Shown here: positions 34,529-45,700 of the stretch, one piece after another
Layout: each line of letters begins with the position of its first letter
Numbering within the stretch: position 1 is the first letter of the stretch
Assembly: GCA_014607495.2 (NCBI GenBank)
Contig: CP053155.1
Location: 868,001-932,000, forward strand
From: Carposina sasakii
Taxonomy: Eukaryota; Arthropoda; Insecta; Lepidoptera; Carposinidae
Direction: 5' to 3'
DNA: 64,000 nt
Position numbers and translations under genes: made by a program
The notes under the pieces: generated by a model
What the model was told of the DNA's origin: nothing
Database searches by the model: none
The model's input: only the letters and a program-made list of their open reading frames with translations

Positions 34529-35409
34529 TCATTAATAATATTATACTACCTGGATGGGCGGGGCAGGTCATAGTAGGTACTCTAATTAGGTATGCGCCTA
34601 AGTAGGTAGTACTTAAATTTGGAAATTAGAATGTTAAAAGTAGGTAGCTATAATGTTAATGACATTGCAAAGAACATACTTACATACCAGTTGTACTAAT
34701 TCACACAATCAAATTAAATTATGTAAAACATTTATAGAGTGCAAAGTATAGTTTATAGCTTGCTCTGTTACTTACAGCGCTTCGTGGATCTACGACGACG
34801 TCTAAATAAATAAATATTATTATAAACCTCAAAAACATTCACACGCCCAACTACTAAATTATAATCATAACTATAATATAACATAACTCCTTAGATGAAA
34901 TAACTACTAGATTTGATAGCGCTCAAAATATGGCACCACAAATAGAAGCTCAAATGTAAAGCTGGGCATCTATTGACATAAATTATTACAAGCGATTACC
35001 TTATGATAACTACATATTTAAGATTCAACTTTATAAATATGGTCTAATGCAGTTATTACGTTTTACAGATTGACTCGTACAGCTTTATACATATAAACAT
35101 TTCACTATGAAACCCCGCGTCTATCTATAATCACGTCACTGCATAACTCTCTTAAAACTTGGAAAAGCTGTTTGCTGGCAACACTGGCTCCCACAGGTGG
35201 TTGGTCGCGTCAGGTAGCTAGCGCGGCTCGGCTCATTGTTTGGCCACGTCACGGAGACGTCGCATCCGTGATCACAGCGCAGTGAGGCTCATGAGACGGA
35301 GGATTAGGTTCATCGACTTACTGCAGTGGCTCTTCAAAACGACGGACTTATTCTGGCGACAACTGGCAACTGTGAAACCCACCTTCATTTTATTTATCAC
35401 TACATACCT
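34529..35409. other. Intergenic, nothing recognised
   Basis: Mostly AT-rich. A GC-richer portion at 35190-35340 might be regulatory or a small exon, but no splice or coding evidence supports a call. Confidence 0.4.
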
Positions 35410-35592
35410 ACTCGTATTATAAAACAAAGTCGCTGCCCGCTGTCTGTCTGTCTGTTTGTCCCTATGTATGCTTGCTTATCTTTCAAACTACGCAACGGAT
35501 TTTGATGCGGTTTTTTTTAAATAGATAGAGTGATTCAAAAGGAAGGTATAGTATCAGCACTGCACCCGTGCAAAACTGGGGCGGGTCGCTAG
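35410..35592 (+). mobile_element. Helitron-like element, second family
   Basis: 'aaacaaagtcgctgcccgct' start region, 'cgcaacggattttgatgcgg' centre, and a GC-rich end 'tggggcgggtcgctag' followed by T. The CTAG|T end fits Helitron insertion. The 5' terminus is not certain. Confidence 0.55.
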
Positions 35593-35676
35593 TACTCTAT
35601 AGGATAATTTTTCCTCGCTGTCACTTGCACCACATCCAATATACAGGCTGTTAAAGCCGGGGTATCTATGTGAAGC

Positions 35677-36184
35677 CGGCGCCAGACATAGCTTCATCTT
35701 GTTTGAACACTTGTTTGATTACCATGTGTGGCACGAGACTTTCAATATATGTCCAAAGTTTGGACAAAGATTTGCACTTTGCCAGGCGGTGTCGGTTATT
35801 TAGCGCACATCAAAGCGTTTAAAGTCGTATGTGTTCAAATGTTTGCGTAGCCTACCACACTTGCGCAAAGTCCATTTGCGCGAGCATTGTTGAACGAAAC
35901 GGTTGTGTGAGACTGTATTGAAATAGTAGTTAAAATTCATCAAATATACATAGATCCCTTGTTTTATTACGGTACATTTCACACATCCATTCGCGCATAA
36001 TTACATGCACATAAATAATAAAATCGTCGTCCATCTTGTTTGTTAGTTGTACTAGCGTACTGTGGAGAAAAGTCTTTGCGAAACATGTCTAGCAGGTTGC
36101 GCCAATATGTGTTCAAATGTGTTTTCAAAGCATTGCAAAGTATTCAAAGAAGTGTGCAAATCTTTGAAGCTATGTCTGGCGCCA
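35677..36184. repeat. MITE, about 20-bp TIRs and subterminal repeats
   Basis: The left end 'cggcgccagacatagcttca' pairs with the right end 'tgaagctatgtctggcgcca'. The interior carries many short words of the type TGTGTTCAAATG and TTTGCGCAAA-like sequence in both orientations, as seen in transposase-binding subterminal regions. Confidence 0.7.
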
Positions 36185-37119
36185 GGGTTAAGCAAAATGA
36201 CATGAAAGTAGTCCGTTATAACTATAACCTTTACATTCCTGAAAAGGAGATTTTGCATGGGCGTTGTTGGTTAATGAATGAAACGTATTTGATAATTTTG
36301 GTACCTACTCACAACAATTAGGTACCTACCTTTTCATTCATTATGGGCTTAACGAAAAGCTACCCTAGTAGGTACTTATACCATTTTGGGCACAGATAAT
36401 ATGGATTTCGGAAACACAGCAGCCGTGTCAATACAGGTATCTATTAGACAATGTCTTTGCATAGCATTTAATATTATAAATTAGAAGAGTTTGGGACCTG
36501 GGAACTAGTTCGCTTAGCTCGAATGTGGGAGCCTTGTATCCAAAGGCGCAAGATCTTTGTTTGTATCCTGGTTCTGTCAAACTACAAGGTCAGTTTTGAT
36601 CGCTGCTCCTCGGAATTGTTTTAGGTGGGTACCTATTAAACATATCCTGATCCGTTATAGTATAGCAGTACCTATCTAGTAAGTACATACCTCTAATACT
36701 TTTGTACCTCTGCATATGACTTTGAAAATAGCGGAAAGTACAACAGGACACTAACAAAAACTGTAAGATGAATGAAACCGAGTAATTTTTCTAGTATTAT
36801 TACGGGACTGAATATTGTAGCTTTGGAAAATGAAAAATGGCTGTAAAGATGAATTCCAAGTGCCTAGGTAAAAACAAAATTATAAAAACGTCAATGTCAA
36901 AGTCAAATTCGGCTCGTTTGCTGTTTAATTTTATTTGTTGATTCAGAAAGAGATGCTTATATGACCACATAATGCGAAAGAAAGAAATAACACGTTCTAT
37001 AGAATATTTAAAATTTTGGCTATAAGAATTTTTCCATTCCATAATATTGTAAATTTCGCAGTTTCGCTTGGCTTGATTAATTTATTGGATTTTAATTCAT
37101 TTAACTTTGTTTGAAAACT
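36185..37119. promoter_or_regulatory. Upstream region of virilizer
   Basis: AT-rich and repeat-poor compared with the rest of the window. The transcription start is probably within about 100 bp of the ATG. I see no TATA box at a convincing distance. No gene is recognised on either strand. Confidence 0.35.
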
Positions 37120-37131
37120 ATGGTGAATTAA
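37120..37131 (+). other. Possible upstream ORF (Met-Val-Asn-stop)
   Basis: ATG GTG AAT TAA ends 14 bases before the virilizer start codon. If it lies in the mature leader it could lower translation of the main frame. Whether it is transcribed is unknown. Confidence 0.35.
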
Positions 37132-37145
37132 AGATATCAATCGCA

Positions 37146-37208
37146 ATGACGGTCCCTGAGCAACCGGACCTTTTGTTTTTCGACACCTTTTCACACGACA
37201 CCAGCGAA
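37146..37208 (+). CDS. vir: vir exon 1
   Basis: Encodes 21 residues, MTVPEQPDLLFFDTFSHDTS then E, the start of the VIR_N domain. Donor GAA|GTAATT. The following intron is only 72 nt (37209-37280), a multiple of three with no stop in frame. Removing it joins HDTSE directly to ELNLDLVQFPK, which fits the family spacing. Confidence 0.85.
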
Positions 37209-39703
37209 GTAATTGAAATTATTGATATTGAACTCGGTGTAGGTTCTTTTCTCTTTATTAATCCTTTATTGTGTTTACAGGAGCTAAACTTAGATTTGGT
37301 CCAGTTTCCCAAGTCCGTTTATGTGCGGGAAATACGTATAATACCTTTGGGAGCCCGAGTAGAAGGCGATTTTCCGGGCGGTGTTCGCCTGGGAGCGACG
37401 AACCCAACTAAGTTTCACATAGATTTTTTTGTGAATGACTTAAGCAAGCCCGGTGCTTCTACATTTGAGGCATTAGGCAGCTTGGATTATTGCCAGAATG
37501 GTCAGATTCATATGGAGTGTGGCAATGGTGCCGATCAGCCTAGAATTCCTACGGATGGGCTTGTTCTTAGAGGTGAGTCTTACTTAACTAGCATTGTGTA
37601 GGTGTATCTTTCGGTATTATCTTAAAAAACATAAATTAAACCTGTGATGTATTGATTTTAAACACTTGGGATATATTTACCATTCGTGAATACATTTTTC
37701 TACTTTAAATGCAATTGTGAAACAAAGAAAAAAACAATTACAAGTAGTAATTGTAGTTTGTATTGATTTTTGCTGGGCGACATTTTATGAATTATGCAAC
37801 CTCTACTCTTTGAGACTCTGCAAGTTTAAAAACAAACTATTTTAGAGCGAAAGCTGACAAAAAGCTTCTTTATGGAATTATCAAGGGATTTGTATTAGTT
37901 TTATAAAAATAGTAGTAGGTTATTTTGCTTTTCATTTTGTGTCAACTACCTATCTATTTTAGAGAAATTTAATTTAAATTAAGCTTTGGTTTAATTGGTA
38001 CTTAAGCCGCATGGTGCCGGCAGAGTAGAGTTTGTACCACCACCTGTCTGCCCGTGGGTATTCGTACAAGGTGATTAAGGGTTATTGGGAGCAGACCGTG
38101 GGCAGCAGCACCTCCCGTACTGACAACATAGTTCGAAAATCACACTGTGGTCACCAACCTGCCTGCCCAGCTTGGTGACTATGGGCAAAACCCCCCTGTG
38201 GCAGTAGCCTTGTGGTGCGCCCAGGGGTAGGCCTATGTCCAGCCGTGGACTGCAATAGGCTGAAGAAGAAGAATTGGTACTTGTATGTATGTGATTTAGC
38301 AAAATACACAAATCATTTATGTAAGTACAGAATTCCACTAATAGTTGTTTCCCATTGCGACATTAAAATACTTGGAATATAGTTAAATTCTGTCACACAC
38401 TACATTCTGCACATCCACTAATTGCTAATGTGTGTGGTTTTTTTTGTATTTTAATGGTTCTATCTAGCCTGGTAGTCCTACTGGATATCTAGTTTTATAT
38501 GAAATAGTGGACGCCCGCGACTCCGTCCGCGTGGACTACAGAAAAAATAAAAAGTAGCCTATATGTTAAGTGTAAAAAGTAGCCTATATGTTATCGCGGT
38601 TGTCGTAAAAAATTAATTCACGTTTGTCCCCTTCCCGTGGGAATTCGGGAAATCCGTTCCCAGTGCTTCCTCGGGGTCCCAAATAAACATATATGCTCAA
38701 CTTCAGATTCACATGTTTAACCGTTTTCGTAAAAAATAAATAATTCCCGTTGGTCTCCTTCCCGTGGGAATTTCGGGAAATCCGTGTAGTGTTTCCTCGC
38801 AGTCCCTAAGAAACGGTATATATGCCCAATAGCTTCATAGATAAGTATAGCGGTTTTCGTAAAAACTATGAATTCCCGTTTGTCCCCTTCCCGTGGGAAT
38901 TTCGGGAAATCCGTTTTTAGTCCTCCCTCGCTGTCCCCAATGAACATATATGCCCGATATTCAGCTTCATATGTATAGCGGTTTTCGTAAAAACTATGAA
39001 TCCCGTTTGTCCACCTTCCCGTGGGATTCGGGAAATCCGTTTTTAGTCCTCCCTCGCTGTCCCCAATGAACATATATGCCCGATTTCAGCTTCATATGTA
39101 TAGCGGTTTTCGTAAAAAATATAGAATTCCCGTTGGTCGCCTTCCCGTGGGAATATCGGGAAATTCTTATAGCCTATGTTCATCCAGGTCCAATAAGGAT
39201 TCTAACGGTGAAAGAATTTTTGAAATCGGTCCAGTCAGTTTTTGAGCCTATTCATCTACAACCAAACAAACAAAGTTTTCCTCTTTTAATATTAGTGTAG
39301 ATGATTTTGTTATTGTTTCACTTGTTGATTTGCCATTATTATGTTTTTACAGTCAATCAATAATTCTCATTATAGAAGTGTCTGCCGCTTGAAAATAAAA
39401 TACCTATATTGGCTATAAACAAATAGAAATAGATATATAAATATGGAAGCTTATTGAGTAACCTCTAACTAAAAAATTAATTATAATAATTCCCATTATT
39501 AGTGTTGTTTAGATATTTTGACTATTACATATTATGTTATTTAATTTATTTGTGTAGTTTTTTCCCATTGCTGGGCAAAGGCCTCTGCACTAGTGCTGTA
39601 ATAGGACATTAGGCTTTCAGGCTTTAATTTCAGCCTATCAAGTCTTTTTTAGGACTAGACCAGTAAAATAGGCCTTTAAAGGCCTTATCATCTTATCATC
39701 CTT

Positions 39704-39752
<49 letters not shown>

Positions 39753-42700
39753 GCCTTTTGCAGTCCACTGCTAGACGTAGGCCGTCCCCCAGAGCACGCC
39801 ACAAGACTGCCATGGGGGGTATTTGCCCCTTATAGCCTCTTTTAAAGTAGTAGGCTTTTTGGGACTGAAGTCTGTATCAGGAACTTGGTAGTAATATCTA
39901 TGGTGTTTTTATTTGTAAAAGCCTTTTTAGTTAGAAAACAAATTTTGTTTTCCTATTCCAGGTTGCTACACAACCATCACTCTAGCTGTCTATGGTGACT
40001 TGACACAGGTCATCAGTGATCCGGCAGCAGGTTCTAATCAGCCGAATGTTCAGAGGAGCTCCATGGCGCGGGAGGTGGCGCCGGTGGCCACGCCCAGTGT
40101 GCAACCACCACCGGACTGGAACCCTGAAGCCCCCAACCCCATTCCTGCGTATACCAGTGCGGTTGCCGCGAGCAACCCTGACGCATACGGACCCAATAAC
40201 TATCCAGCGGAGAACTATGACAACCAAATGTACAGGAGCGAATACTATGACAGCGAACCTCCGAAAGACCCGAGGACTTACCATCATATGGAGGAAAATG
40301 AGTGGGAAAAAGATAGGAGAGATCTCAGCTGCGAGAGGGAGCCGGAGCGACTTCGCCACAGCCCTCGATCGATCAGTCACGACAGAGATCGAGACCGGAG
40401 GGACAGGCGCCGCTCTCTGGACAGACGCAGCCGAGACTCCTCTCGACATCGCGACAGAAGCCGGGAGCTGGACAGGATGAAGCGGCTCTCGAGGTCTCGC
40501 AGCAGAGATAGGGACTACATCGTCAAAGGGGAATACCGTGCCGTGAGTCGGTCCCGGTCCCGCAGCGTCGACCGAGACCGGTCCCATAGACAGTCATCCG
40601 ACAGGAGACTGGGACCGCGGCTCCTACAAGAAAGACGACTACCGCCGACACAGGGACGCGTCATACGACAGGTCCCGCGGCGGATCGTACGAAGGTCGCT
40701 CGCCGTACGACAAGAGAGCGTCGTCCTACGAACGCAAGATGTACGACAAGCGCGGCCCGTCGTTTGAGAAAGGGCAGTCGCCGTACGATAAGCGCGGGTC
40801 GTCGTACGAGCGTCGCGCGCCGTCGTATGAGAAGCAAGGATTCGACAGGAAGCGTCACTCCCCGTACGGCGGGCGGCCGCGCGGCTCCAGCTACAGCCGC
40901 TCCCCGAGCCGCGACCGGCGCCCGCGCACGCCGCCACAGGACGGGGCGAGGCGACCGGGCTGTCCGAGGGAGGGAGACCTGCCCAGCCCGGTGCGATCCG
41001 ACGACGCAGATTACGATAGAAGCGTCAAACAGATTCCTCGTGTCGAGATCTACAACCAAAACTACAGACACAAACCTCCCATTCGAAGCCCGTCCCAGGA
41101 GGCCGAGAACATACCGCCGTTTCTCGAAACTAAGCCGAACTTGGTTACTGTCCAAATTGTCGATAACGTGACCGCCGCGAAGCTCATTGAGTCTCCTAAT
41201 AGGAGCCAGGAGGAGGAGAAATCGGTGGACGCGGAACAGTTTGAACCCATTCTGTCCGATGAGGATATATGCGACGATCCCGAGGGATCCTCATACATGG
41301 ACGTCGATTATGACGTCAACGAGTACTGCGCGGTCGATGACATTATCAAGTATTACAATCCGTTGAAAGTCGAGTGGACTAAGTATGAGTATGTGAATAA
41401 GATTTATTTACTATCAAATACCCAAAAGGATGACGTTAAAGACGTTTTAAGCGCCAGCTACAGTGAGCTTTGTGAAGTAAATTCGGACTTGCTCAAAATA
41501 TCTGACATAACGAAAGCAGAGTTGAAAAGAGAACAGAGATTTTCGGAAAAAACCTTCACCGAGATCGATAACACGTCTAGAGAGGACTGGGTTCATCAAT
41601 GCGAGCAATTATACGTCACCCTCGTCAATATGTGCAAGAAAACCGATATTATCTTAAGAATTTTCAAGAAAAACGAAAAGTCATCAGACGAATTCGAGGA
41701 TATCTACAATTTGCTTATCACCTTCTGTAAAATCGGGCTTAAATTTGAGTTCGCTTTATCTCAGCAGCAACCTACGTACAAAGTGAGACACATGAAATGT
41801 GGCATCCGATTGACTGAGGCGTTGATGTCTCACAGGCACAACGGTCAGGTCATGACAGTGTTACTCAAGGAAGGAATCGACTTGCCCACACTGCTCTTCG
41901 AAATGTACACCAAGGAATACATGGCTCTTAGCATACGTCTCATGATTTTGAAAAGTCTAAGCGCATGTCTCTCGTCAGAAATTTCTATTCAACACTTTAT
42001 GAAGGTAACATTGTATCCGAAATTTGATAAGAATGATGCAGAAAGAAAGCCTCAGAATGGGTATCAAGCACTGATTGAAATAATGAAAACCAATCCACTG
42101 GCCAGAATAAAGTTTGCCATCAGTTCTCTGTTAAGAAAATTAAATATTAACGAACTACTGGCAAAACTACGCGATTTAGTGTTCAACTTCAACCAGACTG
42201 CGGTTGAGGATGTGGAGCTATCAGAGAAAGAAACGGAATTTATTGTGGACGCTTTAGAGGAGGTTCTGTACATGTACCGGACACAGTGCTTCCATCTGTC
42301 GCAACCGAAACGTTTGTTGCCGGGCGCGGCGCAGTTTGAAGTCAGCAAGGAATGCTCTAACGATGCCCTTATCGAGTTCTTCAATACTCATCACATTTTA
42401 GAAGTGTGTCTGTATCTACTCACGTGCCCATCTACGTGCAACAATCTCGTGGTCATTAGTCCAATCCACGATTTAATCCATGAGCTCATCAAATCGGAAA
42501 TCGGTCTTCAATTCCTGTACAGAAATATGACGATGAGTGAACTATTATTTAAGACTCTATTGCAATCTTATGGCCAACCTAATCTTGAAGAATTTATATT
42601 CCCCCACGATTTGAGCAATTACAGCGAACTGCAAATACTTGGGTTAGAATTGGCTTATAAACTAAGGGCGCTGTACTACCTTCAGTCTATCAGTGATTTG

Positions 42701-45700
42701 CAAGCAGGAAAGCTGAATGAAAATGAATTAATAGATAGGTTACAGGCACTGTATTGCCTCAGTTTTGGCAGCATTGGAAAAAGTGCTGTCCCCGACACCA
42801 TAGTCATGGGTGACAATGCTGAATGCCTTATGGAAGTTTTCGAAAATGACCTACGATCGAAAACTAAATCTGAATCTCCATCTAAGCAAAAATCACCAGC
42901 AAAAGGATATGCTATAGAACTAATAGTCTCTGCTGTCAGATTTTCCGGTAATGCCACGTTTCTGAAGAAATATGGCCAAAGACTTATCAATGTGGCAAAA
43001 GAACATGACAGATTTGAACCAAGCGTTTCCAGCCTTTTACAGGAAGTCAACCCTTATCTCAAACCAGTAGAGGAGCCCGGAATTTTAACTGGGGATGACA
43101 TGGCAGAGTGCGTAGAGATCTTAAAAGCTAGTCTAGAACATTCTGCGGACCTGCCTGGCGAACTTATGACATGTCTGAGAATTCTACGTCACTTGTGCAT
43201 ACCTAAATATGAGAAGAATATCTCGATTGCCTCAGAAACAGCAACAGAAGAATATATCGAACTGAAATATAAGTATAATGTACTGCAGCTTTTCTCATTG
43301 GATGGCGTTTCGCATCTGTGTAGTATACTAGACCGTTTGGCGACACATTTCGATCAGCCAAGTATGCACACATCATTCTTTGCTTCATCGAAAGGATTAC
43401 AGCTTGCTCAAATGATACTTCCGTGTTTAAGATTAATAGATGAGATGTTAGCTAGAGTGGTGAGGTGCCGTGGACCGAAGTTCAGAGACCTGACCGCCGC
43501 TCCGATATTACTGAAAACTTATGGGATCGTCAAAGCTTTTCCTGTCGGTTCAGTTGGATATAGAACTGCTGCAAAAGCCGCTGAAGCTGCAGTAAAGGCG
43601 CTTCTGTCGTACGCACAGCCGATAGCCGACGACGCTAAAGATGGAGACTCCATTCGTCGCGGACCCTGGACTTCTCTCTGTTCTGAAGTTATATCTTACA
43701 CGATGACCGCTCCATACACTTTCGTGTCTGGTCTGCTGGTGTTTTCGGAGCTGCTCCCGCTTCCTCTGCCCATGCAGACGAAGACACCTCCATCACAAAG
43801 GGAACTTGATGACGCGGCGAATGAAAGACGTTTATGGTCGGCGCATTTACACGCGCTGTCTAATGACTTGACGGATATGATCCAAATTATTTGTATGTCG
43901 ACCTATCGGCCGGTGGTGCACATGCTGCGACGGGTTTGTGTACAGATCGCAGATCTGGCGCCGAACACTGCTGCGACTGTTGCCAAAGCGGCTGTGGAGG
44001 CAGTGGTCAAGGAGTTAAAAGTAGATGAACCAGCGTCTGCTAGCTCTGCAAGGGTTTTAGGATTCCTCGCGTGTTTGGTCTCGCATGCTCCGGTTAAATG
44101 CGCCGTGCTACATACGATGAACTCAGGAGGACCGAAGGCAGTGGAGCTACAAACCGCTTTGTGTGGAGTGTTGACTTTATCGAATGCTTCAAACGAGCAC
44201 GCGGCGGCGCAAGAGTTTGCCGCGCACGCTCTAGCCGCGTTATGCGATGCGGAAATATCACTGCTTCCTGTTAGTTCGGACGTCGAGGAGTTGGTCCTTA
44301 ACTCTTTACCGAATAAAGACGCTTTGACAGACCTGCTGGACGCAACGGCGGAATGTTTGGCATCGGCGACCAAAACCTGCGCAGTGGCGTCGTCGATTCT
44401 TCGCGCGTACTTCGTATTGACGGAACATGAGGCTGGTTTCTTGCAGTTCCGAAAGTTTGTGGTTAGAAAGAAGGAGGCTCTGGGGAAATACTTCAAGTGG
44501 GCGTTGGAAGGTCCCGAGGAGGAAAAGGCGGAGTGCTTAAACCTTTATACCGATTTGATCAGGATGTTGAAGACGGAGGAGGGAGAGGGTCCTCTGGGGA
44601 GAAAGAGTACGCTCAGTGTGAGTGAGATGGCCGATATGGTAGGATACTCTCATGGAGAGGAAGGGCATCCGGTACTGACTTTGGAAAAGACTTTGAAGGT
44701 GTGTATTCTCTGTTTTTATTCATCGTTTATTTTTTATTGCACACAAACATTATATGCAGAAAAACAGTTTACAAGAATTTCTAGCAGATTTTTTTTTTCC
44801 AACAAACCACTTCTAGTTAAATATTGTTTGGTTTATACTTAACTAAATAGGTAAGTACAGGTACATTTTCACTCAGAAATTGCTTAAAGTCAAAATCATA
44901 AACGATTTCATATAAATGATTTAATAAATCCATTTCTGTCGTAAACTCTAACACGACATAAAACTTTAACAAACAATATTTAGAATACTAAAGTCCGTTT
45001 CATAGTATGCCTGACTTCGGAACTAACATTTGTCATATACACAGAAAATATGGCCATACAAATTGTAACTTACGCCATCATCTAACTAGGGAACTATACG
45101 GTCAAACGCACTTGAAACCAGTGGCTAGAAATCAAGAATCGCCCAAATCTCTTACAGGAATCGAAAGCCGACGACGACGCAGTAGCAAACGTGTCGTTCC
45201 TCTGCTCTCACCTCCTCCAACTGGCCCCTCCGTCCCCGCCCCCCTCCGCCCCGGCGGCCCCGCTCCCCGCGGCCCCCGCACCCCCCGCGCCGGCCGCGCC
45301 GCTTCCCCTCGTGAGTCAGTTCTCGCGTCGCTCGCTGTACTGCCTGGGGGAGGCGGCGGACGAACGCCTGACGTCTAGTTACTGGCTGAACGTGCCATGT
45401 GCGGGGGAAGATGATGCCAATGCTAGTGAGCTGGTGAGTTGTAACTATCTATTTCTAACTTCATACATAACACAAACTTTCTTCTATGCTGCTCTGGGAG
45501 TGAAAAAAAAAAGTATAATGCTGCTTCTCTTCAGTAGAGGGACAACAGGGTCTTGGTGTTTTGTAGGCGATGGGCTGACCACCTGTCACTACTAACCGAA
45601 CTTGTACATCTCAACTATACCCTCAAAATTGGTCAGAAGTGGCACCATGTCGTCCTATCGGCCCTTGGTGCTCTGCCTACTCCGTAAGGGATAAAGGCGT

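Noticed and set aside
35240..35422. Basic small protein upstream of virilizer
   Set aside because: Open frame of chance length in a GC-richer patch; no conserved motif, and it ends in AT-rich repeat sequence.
40540..40610. A small intron explaining the virilizer frame change
   Set aside because: A good donor word (GTGAGT at 40543) pairs with AGs at 40593 or 40604, giving 51 or 62 nt. Neither length produces the needed one-base shift, and the segment keeps coding-type Arg/Ser/Asp composition.
40515..41155. Minus-strand reading frames of 140-164 codons
   Set aside because: They mirror the GC-rich Arg/Ser/Asp codons of virilizer exon 3 and have no domain or splice context of their own.
44699..44842. 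Extension of virilizer exon 3 beyond 44698
   Set aside because: The frame stays open but becomes AT-rich and unlike the family. The donor at 44699 joins in frame to exon 4, which continues the conserved protein.
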